A model generated the notes under the pieces. That model searched no databases, was not told where the DNA came from, and worked only from the letters and a program-made list of their open reading frames with translations. DNA of 64,000 nt from Argopecten irradians (Eukaryota > Mollusca > Bivalvia > Pectinida > Pectinidae): positions 17,051,255 to 17,115,254 of the forward strand of contig NC_091138.1 in assembly GCF_041381155.1 (NCBI RefSeq), written 5' to 3'. Shown here one piece after another: positions 11,341-22,255 of the stretch (position 1 is the first letter of the stretch; every line of letters starts with the position of its first letter). The translations under genes were made by a program, and so were the position numbers.

Positions 11341-13448
11341 TAATTTTTCAGCGTAACAGGTCTCGGTATTGAGGAAATCTTATTTTGTACCTGCAATAAC
11401 AAAGTATTAATATGCCTGACTCGTATAACATGTAAACAAAATGACCTTTAATTTACTAATTATATTTAGTTTTTATGCTCAAAGGTGATTGTGTAAAAGG
11501 CGCAAAACACGTCATTTACATCAATGGATGTAAGTATCGAGGCACATGGCATAACATGTGCAAGGATCATTAACATGTTCAAGGGGGATAGTTTAATTCC
11601 AGTTTTTTTATCAATATGATAACTGATTACTTATTCCTTTATTAATGTTTGTTTAGATCATGTACATCATACACACAACATAGCGCATAAACAGGAGGCA
11701 ATAAATAGGACATTAATAGGATCAACAAGCCAACCAACTAGTCAATCGATGTGCAGAATTTAAAATGTTGTTTGATTTTGAATTAGTAAGGAGCTGAAGT
11801 AAAATATATAGTTTAGCCTTTTTATATCATGTCTGGTATGTTATGGGGTTTTTCAGTTTGTGTGGACATTGCAAGGAATCTTCTGTGCAACCATTTATTT
11901 TGTCTGTCTTATAGAAAACACATTATGGGTGTTGTAGGGTGAAGTAATGGTAGTTCCTTTGTCTAGGTATCATTGATACTCCAGAGTCACTGCCGTTATA
12001 TCCACCCTTGTACGACCGTCATACAATTCTTTCGATGTACATCAAAGAAAATAATGTAGGCATGCTATTGGTCAGTTTTTTTCCCTCCTGAATATTTAAT
12101 TGTCCAGGAGTGAAATAATGACAGTGAAAGTAGGTAGGTTATGGTTTCCTTGTTTTGCGTCTGAAAATAAATGACAATGTGTTAGGAATGGGTTGGGTAC
12201 TGGAGCTGCAGCTCATTCAATTCTCTCTCTGTGGGGAGTCTGATATCTCAAAATTTGAAAATGATAAGAAAATTTATCTTTTTGTAACAATATACTCATT
12301 ACAAGTAAACTAAATGACCTTGATTTTGAGGTTTATATCAACTTAGTACTAAATATAATTATAGGATTGGCGCAAAAATTCATTCACCACAACACAAGGA
12401 AGAACCTGTCCAATAGTTATTAACATAAGTATTGTGAAAGTGAGGGCATTTTAAATATGACTGTTAACCTGTCGTAAGATCAGACAAGATCGTTCCTTAT
12501 ACTACACTTAAACTTTTGAGTACATTTGATTAATGTAATATCCCTTGATTTTGTCTTGTTTAGTACTGATATATTATATCACTCGTCGCGAAGCAGTGTT
12601 ATACGGGTAACTTGATTGACATGACTACGAATACTAAATATCAGAATAAATTCTAGTGTAAAACCATGTCATTCGTACTTGATTGTTTGAGTAAATACCA
12701 TAAAGGTTTTTAATATTTCATTATAACAGTAAAACGAAATTAATCATTTTGTACCAAATGTTATAAGCCTATCCTTAATACTCATTGTAGCCTTTCTTCA
12801 TGAGCAATTTTAAAGATATTAATTAAATGTTAATTACTTTTACACGAGTAGTCTAGTTTTCCGTTGTCGTCCTAATCAACGCACTGTTAATATGTCCCCC
12901 TAGTTTACAAGACATGACGTCGCACCGGCAAAAATCGCCAAGGCAAATATTAATGATATTGCAATACCCTTGTTTTACCAGAGATAGGTGGCAAGTCTAC
13001 AAAACAGTGAAATGAACGGTCACTGTAAAAGGGAATCTTGCAACTGATTGGTGTTGTAACTTCATCATAGACCATGAATTTATATAAATGTTCTAACGTT
13101 ATAATTGGTATTAATATTTTCTTATTTCAGTTCCGGAAACGTTGTGGGCATTATATATCATCTGCTACCAGCATCAGATAGAACATTTCCAGGAATAGCA
13201 TTCCGTTTCGAGAAGATTGTGGGTTTATAGTCATTACCGTGATTAATGTTAGCCTAACATCAGCGTGGGTTAAAGAGAGCATTGTAGATAAACTTTACGG
13301 ACATTGATTTTTCGTCTTTGTTATACCGAGAGTATAAGGGAATTACATACAATTTTTTTTAATTTATTTTGCAAGTTGAGATTGTTATCACTTGATCTAT
13401 TCATAATGACTTAATATTTGAATTTACGTATTTCAATCATATAACCTT
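11341..13448. other. No intact gene; scattered relics of repeats
   Basis: Contains further weak matches to the 1.3-kb unit (near 11480-11530 and 12350-12420) and a MITE fragment (separate entry). No coding exon recognised. Confidence 0.4.
11968..12090. mobile_element. Truncated CATCCTCGATACTCC-family MITE
   Basis: TTGATACTCCAGAGTCACTG followed by TTATATCCACCC, and then TTCGATGTACATCAAAG, match the left part of the element at 18914-19209. No right end found. Confidence 0.45.
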
Positions 13449-13873
13449 TTTCTTCTTTTAGATTGTCCCGGTACCGAGAGTATAGCGGGACAATCTAAAA
13501 GAAGCTCCCGGTGGTAGGTTAAACATGGTGATCTCTACTTACTGGGTATGGATTTAACATTAAAAATAATTTCAATCATTTTGTTGATGAAGTAGTTAAA
13601 ACAAATTGGCTAGCCAAGGGTATTAAGTACGATACTCTCCCTGCCACTTCACTAACCAAGGGTATTCAGTACGATCAAAATGAATACCCTTGGCTAGCGA
13701 AGTTGCATTTAAAAAGACTCCCGAAGGTAGGTTAAGCATGACGATTTCTCACTTACTTCACAAGGATATCCCGTGGTTGTAGGAAAGTTGCTACTTGGAC
13801 AATATCGAGTGCTAGGAAAACTTGTATTTTACCGGGGTAGGGAAAAACAGCTCACACGCGCTAGACAATGACG

Positions 13874-14293
13874 TGACGTCATCAATACATGCGCCGTGTT
13901 TTGTCAGCGACGTCATTAATTTTGACGCACTACGACGTTTCTATAATGGCGGCACTTTGGAAGTGTTTCTAAAATTGCATTTTCATAATGCTTCGTGAAA
14001 GTATGTGAGAAAAAGAATCAAACATGGGTCTATCAAGCGGACAGGAATATCCCAACCCTCGTGAAGCCTCGGGCAAGCCTCTTTCACTCGGGTTGATATA
14101 TCCCTTTCCACTAGACAGACCCATGTAAGATTCTATTATTCTCCCATATTTCACAAGGATATCCCGTGGTTGCTAAGGAAAAGATATCTCTATCTTACAC
14201 AGGGGGGTGTAAGACAGCTCACACGCGCTAGACAATAACGTGACGTCATCAATACATGCGGCGTAACTGCGGCGCGCATTGTAGATGACGTCA
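13874..14293. promoter_or_regulatory. Three CRE octamers within the hairpin repeat
   Basis: TGACGTCA occurs at 13874-13881, 14241-14248 and 14286-14293. The same three sites recur in copy 2 at 16357, 16724 and 16769. They sit in repeated blocks beginning CACACGCGCTAGACAAT. Factor binding is an inference. Confidence 0.35.
14023..14127. repeat. Foldback hairpin 1 (CATGGGTCTATC…)
   Basis: The left arm begins CATGGGTCTATCAAGCGGAC and contains ATCCCAACCCTCGTGAAG. The right arm is CTTTCACTCGGGTTGATATATCC through ACAGACCCATG in inverse orientation. The arms are about 43 nt with several mismatches. The minus-strand frame over it is a translated hairpin, not a protein. An equivalent copy lies near 16507-16610. 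Confidence 0.75.
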
Positions 14294-14416
14294 TCAATTT
14301 TGAACGCATAACGACGTTCATGCTATAATGGCACGATGAAAAAGCTAGAAACAAACTGGAATTTCATCATTTTTTCTACTAAGTATGAGAAAAAAAGAAT
14401 CAAACATGGGTCTGTG

Positions 14417-14529
14417 AAGTGGACAGGGATATCTCAACCCTCGAGAAAGATTTTGGCCATCAACCCTCGGCAAACCTCGGGTTAACCGGCCAAAATCTTT
14501 CACTCGGGTTGAGATATCCCTGTCCACTT
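14417..14529. repeat. Foldback hairpin 2, 42-nt arms
   Basis: Arms 14417-14458 and 14488-14529 run from AAGTGGACAGGGATATCTC to ATTTTGGCC and back, with a few mismatches. The loop itself contains a small AACCTCGGGTTAACC inverted element. The copy in the second tandem unit is at 16900-17012. Confidence 0.85.
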
Positions 14530-15904
14530 GAAAGACACATTTAAGATTCCATTAATCTGCTTAATAGGTATGAATTAAACTGGGCTTTTTGAAATTTTAC
14601 AATTATAAAAAAATATACATTATTATAATGATTCCTCTCGTGGTTTTGATACCCAAACTTTCAGTGGATTTCTATTTGTAGATGATGCTAAGCATTCAAA
14701 AACTTCGCCCATGTTTAATATACATCCTGTTATGTAAGCTATGGTTAGAAGGCGAAAGCCCTTGACAGGAATCCACCATCTACTATCCAAACGACGTTTA
14801 GGTGTAACATCATGCATTTCCTAAATGTAGTTCGTAAGTACCATGATATATTGGATTGATGATTCTTTTTTAAAGGTTGTTCATATGTTAATCACAATCA
14901 GTCTTTTTTATGTAACTGTTTATCGAAGTCACGGGAGATAATAAGTCTAGTTAGAAACGAAATTCGTAATAAGCACTTTGGTGTCATCATAACATTAACA
15001 ATGATATTTCTCCGTGTAAATCAAGAGATCTTTTAATTTTTAGATATCTCGATTTGTAATTGACACCGTTGGGGTTGAATCATTCAGCACAAATTATTGA
15101 TCCGTGCCATAGTGCCTTACGAGTAAAAGTTTGTGTACCCTACACGGAAACTCATTCCTCAACAAGCCCGGTAAACCTACCCGTGATTCCTAGTGATGAG
15201 ATCACAGGCAGAGCATCCGGGCTACTTTCTGAACGTGAACTTCCTAATAGCTTTGGAGAGTTGGTAAAGATATTATGAAAGACAGTTGCATATAGCCATT
15301 ATTATTTTATCAGATAATGAAAATGATATATCAATAAGCAGGCAAATTAACGACTGGTTCATCCACAAACAGAAAAGAGAAACCAAATGTAACAGACATC
15401 CCCCGACATAAACTGAACAGTGGTGGATGAGGAGATACACCAGCAACATCAAGACTTATTGAATAGCAGAAGGATGTGAGTTGTGAAACAAAGAAAACCC
15501 GTGACTCTTTAGTTTTCGAGTTAGAAAGACTATGAATTATTAAGTAATTCGGTGTAGAAGGAATACCTGTCATTTTTATCTGACAGTAACAAGGAAAGAT
15601 GTTTTATTCCTTTCTTGAATTTTTAGGTTTTCCCTACAATATCCGATCAGTGTTTTGATGACCGTTACAGTGTTCATTCCCAAGGCGAATGGTCTCAGTA
15701 TATGGTAGATATGGTTGTCTGGAAAGTGTTGATGTTTCACCACCTTTTTTGCTTTAGTGCGTTTTCCAATCGTAATAACGTGAGATTTGACATTGCGTTT
15801 TATAAACCAACACACCAAAGCATTACCAAATTATAACTAGCACACGCTTACACGACATTTTTTAATATGCATATTAAACTAGCGATTTCGCAATTTTGGG
15901 ACTT

Positions 15905-18401
15905 TTCTTCTTTTAGATTGTCCCGGTACCGAGAGTATAGCGGGACAATCTAAAAGAAGCTCCCGGTGGTAGGTTAAACATGGTGATCTCTACTTACTGG
16001 GTATGGATTTAACATTAAAAATAATTTCAATCATTTTGTTGATGAAGTAGTTAAAACAAATTGGCTAGCCAAGGGTATTAAGTACGATACTCTCCCTGCC
16101 ACTTCACTAACCAAGGGTATTCAGTACGATCAAAATGAATACCCTTGGCTAGCGAAGTTGCATTTAAAAAGACTCCCGAAGGTAGGTTAAGCATGACGAT
16201 TTCTCACTTACTTCACAAGGATATCCCGTGGTTGCTAGGGAAAAGATTACTCATTCTCCCATACTTGATAGGATTATCCCGAGGTTGCTAGGGAATAGAA
16301 AACTCTGTCTTTTACCGGGGTAGAGAAAAACAGCTCACACGCGCTAGACAATGACGTGACGTCATCAATACATGCGCCGTGTTTTGTCAGCGACGTCATT
16401 AATTTTGACGCACTACGACGTTTCTATAATGGCGGCACTTTGGAAGTGTTTCTAAAATTGCATTTTCATAATGCTTCGTGAAAGTATGTGAGAAAAAGAA
16501 TCAAACATGGGTCTATCAAGCGGACAGGAATATCCCAACCCTCGTGAAGCCTCGGGCAAGCCTCTTTCACTCGGGTTGATATATCCCTTTCCACAAGACA
16601 GACCCATGTAAGATTCTATTATTCTCCCATATTTCACAAGGATATCCCGTGGTTGCTAAGGAAAAGATATCTCTATCTTACACAGGGGGGTGTAAGACAG
16701 CTCACACGCGCTAGACAATAATGTGACGTCATCAATACATGCGGCGTAACTGCGGCGCGCATTGTAGATGACGTCATCAATTTTGACGCATAACGACGTT
16801 CATGCTATACTGGCACGATGAAAAAGCTAGAAACAAACTGGAATTTCATCATTTTTTTCTACTAAGTATGAGAGAAAAAGAATCAAACATGGGTCTGTGA
16901 AGTGGACAGGGATATCTCAACCCTCGAGAAAGATTTTGGCCATCAACCCTCGGCAAACCTCGGGTTAACCGGCCAAAATCTTTCACTCGGGTTGAGATAT
17001 CCCTGTCCACTTGAAAGACACATTTAAGATTCTATTAATCTGCTTAATAGGTATGAATTAAACTGGGCTTTTTGAAATTTTACAATTATAAAAAATATAC
17101 ATTATTATAATGATTCCTCTCGTGGTTTTGATACCCAAACTTTCAGTGGATTTATATTTGTAGATGATGCTAAGCATTCAAAAACTTCGCCCATGTTTAA
17201 TATACATCCTGTTATGTAAGCTATGGTTAGAAGGCGAAAGCCATTGACAGGAATCCACCATCTACTATCCAAACGACGTTTAGGTGTAACATCATGCATT
17301 TCCTAAATGTAGTTCGTAAGTACCATGATATATTGGATTGATGATTCTTTTTTAAAGGTTGTTCATATGTTAATCACAATCAGTCTTTTTTATGTAACTG
17401 TTTATCGAAGTCACGGGAGATAATAAGTTTAGTTAGAAACGAATTTCGTAATAAGCACTTTGGTGTCATCATAACATTAACAATGATATTTCTCCGTGTA
17501 AATCAAGAGATCTTTTAATTTTTAGATATCTCGATTTGTAATTGACACCGTTGGGGTTGAATCATTCAGCACAAATTATTGATCCGTGCCATAGTGCCTT
17601 ACGAGTAAAAGTTTGTGTACCCTTCACGGAAACTCATTCCTCAACAAGCCCGGTAAACCTACCCGTGATTCCTAGTGATGAGATCACAGGCAGAGCATCC
17701 GGGCTACTTTCTGAACGTGAACTTCCTAATAGCTTTGGAGAGTTGGTAAAGATATTATGAAAGACAGTTGCATATAGCCATTATTATTTTATCAGATAAT
17801 GAAAATGATATATCAATAAGCAGGCAAATTAACGACTGGTTCATCCACAAACAGAAAAGAAACCAAATGTAACAGACATCCCCCGACATAAACTGAACAG
17901 TGGTGGATGATGAGATACACCAGCAACATCAAGACTTATTGAATAGCAGAAGGATGTGAGTTGTGAAACAAAGAAAACCCGTGACTCTTTAGTTTTCGAG
18001 TTAGAAAGACTGTGAATAATTAAGTAATTCGGTGTAGAAGGAATACCTGTCATTTTTATCTGACAGTAACAAGGAAAGATGTTTTATTCCTTTCTTGAAC
18101 TTGAAACTTTCTTGAAACTGTGTTTTCCCTACAATATCCGGTCAGTGTTTTGATGACCGTTACAGTGATCATTCCCAAGGCGAATGGCCTCAGTATATGG
18201 TAGATATGGTTGTCTGGAAAGTGTTGATGTTTCACCACCTTTTTTGCTTTAGTGCGTTTTCCAATCGTAATAACGTGAGATTTGACATTGCGTTTTATAA
18301 ACCAACACACCAAAGCATTACCAAATTATAACTAGCACACGCTTACACGACATTTTTTAATATGCATATTAAACTAGCGATTTCGCAATTTTGGGACTTT
18401 G
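15905..18401. repeat. 2.45-kb tandem duplication, copy 2
   Basis: Same order of hairpins and open frames as copy 1, with few substitutions. It has one extra block near 16250-16320, where a second TTATCCCGAGGTTGCTAGGG module replaces unrelated sequence. The copy ends at TTTGGGACTT (about 18401). Copy 1 also ends with this sequence just before the second hairpin start, which fixes the unit length. Very high identity means recent duplication or two haplotypes placed in tandem. Confidence 0.9.
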
Positions 18402-18913
18402 ATGATTTGACATTTTAGCAAAATAGTGTGCATAAGTTTTTTTTTTTTCTTTTATTAAAAATCGCAAAGTGGAAGAGTGCCTAAATGCAAACCCACGAAA
18501 GTGACACTCAACTTTTAACTGTGCAAATTCACCATTCAGATTTCGATAATTTCATTCGTTATGCTGTTGTTATTGGCGCTTTAGTGTGGTATCAAAACGT
18601 AATTAAATCTCGAGTAATCGTTAATTAAAACGCATCAGCGCCACGTTACAACGCCAAAGCGTCAACACAAGCTGGTGTTAATTTCCAACCATAAAACAAA
18701 CAACAATTATTAACTCGGAATTCACTTCCGTGATACCAGAAAAGGTCATTTGATTGGTCAATGTTACCATGAATTATTTCTTGTTGGTTGTTGCCACATC
18801 CTCTACACAACAATAGGATGTCCATGCAATAGTGTCACGAGCAGATGTACTGTGAGTTCAAGCCTCTGCCACAGAAGAGTCGAGGATAGGCATGCAATAA
18901 CGTCATGTTAAAG
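18402..18913. other. No gene recognised
   Basis: Contains a loose inverted pair around TTGGCGCTTTAG (near 18574) and AACGCCAAAGCG (near 18650). Nothing coding seen. Confidence 0.4.
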
Positions 18914-19209
18914 CCCTTCGATACTCCAGGGGTTACTGTTGCTGTTATATTATATCCGTATCCAGTAAAACCGATGGCAACAGAACAGAACAGGTAATTT
19001 AGTCTTTTGATGTACATCTATAACGGTAAACTGTGGTTGACTGTGTAGCTTTGAAGTTGGGCGCCGCTCTTTCATTAGTGTTCAAATGAAGCCTTTGCAG
19101 GCCAGTGATTGGTCAGATTGTTTCGTTTTAACTGCTTTCAGTTTTAATACGAGATAATCCAGGTGTGGATATAACGTCAGTGATAATAACTCCTGTAATA
19201 TCGAGGATG
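18914..19209. mobile_element. CATCCTCGATACTCC-family MITE, nearly complete
   Basis: The left end CTTCGATACTCCAGGGGTTA and the right end …AACTCCTGTAATATCGAGGATG are inverted complements, and TATATCC/GGATATA lie just inside. The length (about 296 bp) matches the 302-bp copy in the GST intron, and the interiors share GAAGTTGGGCG in opposite orientation. Non-coding and non-autonomous. Confidence 0.65.
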
Positions 19210-20180
19210 GTTTAAGCCGTCATGGTCACTATGGCCTGTGGCAGATGGCTGTACTTATTTATATGAAGTAAACTACATGTATAGTAAGCGATTTTAAAAC
19301 ACATGTCATACAAATAACTTTACACACTCTCGCCATTGTAATCTAGATAAAGAAATATGTTTTCTGGGATTAATGGCAATTTTAAAAGTAAAAATATAAA
19401 GATAGCAGCTGTATGATTATGCTTCGGAATACGAGCATGATTATGTCTATTCAGTACTATTTACTCGTTGTGTATTAAGTTGGCACGGGAAAATGTATAG
19501 TAATGAAATGTCGATCTTTCCTCCGCCAAGATTAGATAATGCACATATTTTAACAACTGACATAGTTTAGTGCTATTCTCTCAGAGCTTTGACCTAAAAT
19601 ATCAAAACACATTGACGATCTTCTGTACAACATTACTATAACAACTATCGCATGAATTCGAAATCATCAATCCAGTAATAGATCAAAAATAAAGTCTGTG
19701 CTAAAGTCTGAATGCGCCAAAAATAAGGTCAACACCAGTACCAATCATACTGATTCAAAAGTGATTTCCATGACGGTTGTTTGCATTCTTGTCTCAAAAA
19801 GAATTTCTTTGGTTTTAACGTGTTTTAACTTTAAAAACATATCACCAAATAACAGAAAATTGTGACGTTATTTTTCTTATTAGAGTTTCCTATTGAGTCA
19901 AGATTTTATTTGATATAACTTGGTATCAGGCCGTTAATGAATTCAAAATACATTTCAACGAAAATATGCAAGTTATGCCACTATTCTACAGCATATATTG
20001 TGAACATTCGGTCTATATCGTTATACATGTACTTTATTATACTTTTAGGGTTTGAAATATTCTTCATCCTATATAAAAGTTATCAGTATTTATAAATAAT
20101 AAACATTAATTTTTATGAGATTATCACAACCATTAACGATATCACTATCGCATTACGATAATCAAGTAATCAAAAACATA
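19210..20180. other. No gene recognised
   Basis: AT-rich sequence between the MITE and the mariner insertion. No motif seen. Confidence 0.45.
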
Positions 20181-21296
20181 TACGAGGGATGTTCCGAAAT
20201 TAATGTTACTTGCGCAATATCTCGTGGAAGAAATAGTGCTAAATGGGTTTAAAACTACCTCGTGGCAATAGCGTGATATCTGAAGCGTGATATAGGTAAA
20301 TACCTCGCTCACAATTACACTGACCTTGGTGCTGTGTACATTGTTTTGACAGGTCGCTCTGCAACAACAACAACAAAGCATAACATTGAACTAATTCGGC
20401 AAATCCTTGAAAAAGATGCAAGGTACACTGTCCGGCGTTAGCTAAAATGACAGGCTTGTCTTTAGCACGTATTCATTGCATTTTAAAGAAACATCTTAAG
20501 CTGGGCAAGACCAATGCCAATGGATACCCCATTTACTAACTGACAACCAAAAGAGGTCCCGGGTTGACAAGGCCAAATCCTTATTGAAGAAATACCCAAA
20601 ATACAGCAAAAAGGCTTTTGATAATTTGGTCACAGGTGATGAAACATGGGTGTATTTTTTCGAACCCAAAAGAAAGTGCTCTAATCGAATCTGGGCGAAC
20701 AAAAACGCCAGGCGCCCTAGCATTGCTAGACGAATACGCACCGCGAGGAAGGTTTTGTATGTCATATTCTTCGATAACAAGGGTCCAATCATTCAAATCC
20801 CTGTTCCAAAAGGCAGACTGTCACAGCGAAGTATTTTAGAGACGTTGTACTTCGAAAACTTAAGAAAGTCTACAAACGCCGCCGCCCACAGACAGGTTTG
20901 AAGTACCTCAGGCTCTTACATGATAATGCGCCAGCACACAAGGCGCGCATTGTAACGGAGTTTTTGAAGACAGAAAAGGTCACTGTCCTCCCACACCCTG
21001 CATATTCACCAGACTTAGCCCTCTGTGACTTTTTCTTGTTCCCCAAACTAAAATTTCACCTGTCTGGAACAAAATATAAATCAAGAAATACCCTTGGCTC
21101 TGCCATTTACCAGTATCTTATGAGTATACCAATTCAAGAGTACGAAAACTGTTTCCAAAAGTGGATCGATCAGTTGAAACGATGCATAAATACAGAGGGG
21201 GAGTACTTCGACGGATAGGGCAAAGTAAAATGATCAGAATTACTTCTATCAAAGAGAAATCACCAAAGTAACAATAATTTTGGAACACCCCTCGTA
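20181..21296 (+). mobile_element. Mariner (DD34D) transposon, degenerate
   Basis: The element is bounded by TA dinucleotides. The left terminal repeat starts TACGAGGGATGTTCC (20181) and the right end reads GGAACACCCCTCGTA (to 21296). The inverted repeats are about 30 bp with a few mismatches (…ATTAATGTTACTT against …ATTATTGTTACTT). The total of about 1.1 kb is at the short end for the family. It encloses one transposase gene with several disabling changes. Confidence 0.9.
20370..21218 (+). pseudogene. Mariner transposase, frameshifted
   Basis: The catalytic domain is readable in two frames. The first (about 20584-20815) holds the block TGDETWVYFFEPKRK, with the first catalytic Asp. The second (about 20820-21218) holds KVYKRRRPQTG, LLHDNAPAHKA (second Asp) and AYSPDLALCDFFLFP (third Asp). 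There are 34 residues between the second and third Asp, the mariner DD34D spacing. A frameshift lies near 20811-20820. Upstream, 20370-20580 shows relics of the DNA-binding region (ELIRQILEKDARYTVRR, then a stop; GLSLARIHCILKKHLK). The enzyme cuts and pastes the element at TA sites; this copy cannot make it. Confidence 0.9.
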
Positions 21297-21989
21297 TTGC
21301 TATTGCTCTGTTTTATTGTCTTTGTTATGTAAAGAAAGGTAAAGTGTAGTCTATTGATAAATGAAGACGTGAATGAAGTATATAGTCGTCATTTTCCGAG
21401 GTTTCTATGATAATCCATTGATTTGAATCATTTCACCAGCAGCTACCTTTGTTTTAGAAATGTCAGTTCAGCAAACAGAAAATTTTACCACGATATTGTA
21501 ATGGCAACAGCTGATACCTTCATAAACTTGTTGTTTGTTAAATACATATATGTAAAAGTGCCAAATAGTCAGCCTATGGTAAGAGAAAGGTTGTTTGTTA
21601 AAATCTCATAGCCGGTTGCAGACTTCATGCAATAAAAATCATGAAAAAAGATGTGAATGAAGTGAAAAATTAATGTATTCATTCTAAAAGTCACTGTAAT
21701 TGTCATCATGAATGTGTTAAGTCCGTCCTTAGTTGAAACGATGAAATCCTCGATGAAAAATGCTTTTCCCAGAAATGTGTTATATTTTACCGACTGACGC
21801 ATTTCCTTGGATAACTGTGAAGACGTTTTTGTCACTTAACACCATAACATCTCACCAGACTGTAACACATGCTGACTGTCGCTGATGGTACTAATAATGC
21901 TGTCCGTAGCACCTGTCCAATCTGATATTCTAATTATGGTCTTTGTTTCAGAGTACTGAGGTGGCGGAGATATGTGACAAAATGATTGT
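21297..21989. other. No gene recognised
   Basis: No coding signature. A short TTGTTTGTTAAA motif occurs twice (near 21531 and 21590). Confidence 0.4.
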
Positions 21990-22255
21990 CACTTTCATAT
22001 TTATCTTGAGCCAAGCTAGCCTACTAGTAAGATATTTTAATGTGGTTTTTGTTCGACAGCCACTCTCATCTGACAAGCTCGAGCCAATTAAGCTAGCCAT
22101 CTAATAAAGATATTTTAATGTTGGTTTTTTTTTCGCTAGCCACTTTAATATATTGTTCTGGCAAGTTCGTGCCAAACTAACCTTCTGATAAAGATGTCTT
22201 AATTTTTTGTCGCTAGTCACCCTCATATCTATCTGGCAAGCTCAAGCCTATGTAC
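21990..22255. repeat. Degenerate tandem repeat, about 80 bp, three copies
   Basis: Each copy holds a GCCACTCTCAT-like start, (G)CAAGCTCGAGCC, a CTAGCC-like step, then AAGATATTTTAATG and a T-rich run ending CGCTAG. The copies differ by 20-30% by eye. Confidence 0.65.

Larger units (their letters stand above)
13449..15904. repeat. 2.45-kb tandem duplication, copy 1 (hairpin-rich)
   Basis: Begins with a perfect 19-bp stem: CTTCTTTTAGATTGTCCCG at 13452-13470, its complement at 13486-13504, 15-nt loop. Then follow an inverted pair around GCTAGCCAAGGGTATT (13609 and 13682-13697), the nested hairpins at 14023-14127 and 14417-14529, and about 1.3 kb of unique sequence. Open frames kept in both copies are 14817-14623 (minus, 64 aa), 15060-15278 (plus, 72 aa), 15573-15331 and 15818-15576 (minus, 80 aa each). 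None belongs to a family I know, and the last two carry small indels between copies, so I do not call genes. Confidence 0.9.

Noticed and set aside
13969..16637. Frames such as GLPEASRGLGYSCPLDRPMFDSF on the minus strand
   Set aside because: They are translations of the foldback hairpins; both arms give related peptides and no start or splice context supports them.
20239..20839. Additional frames on both strands over the mariner element
   Set aside because: Shadows of the frameshifted transposase.
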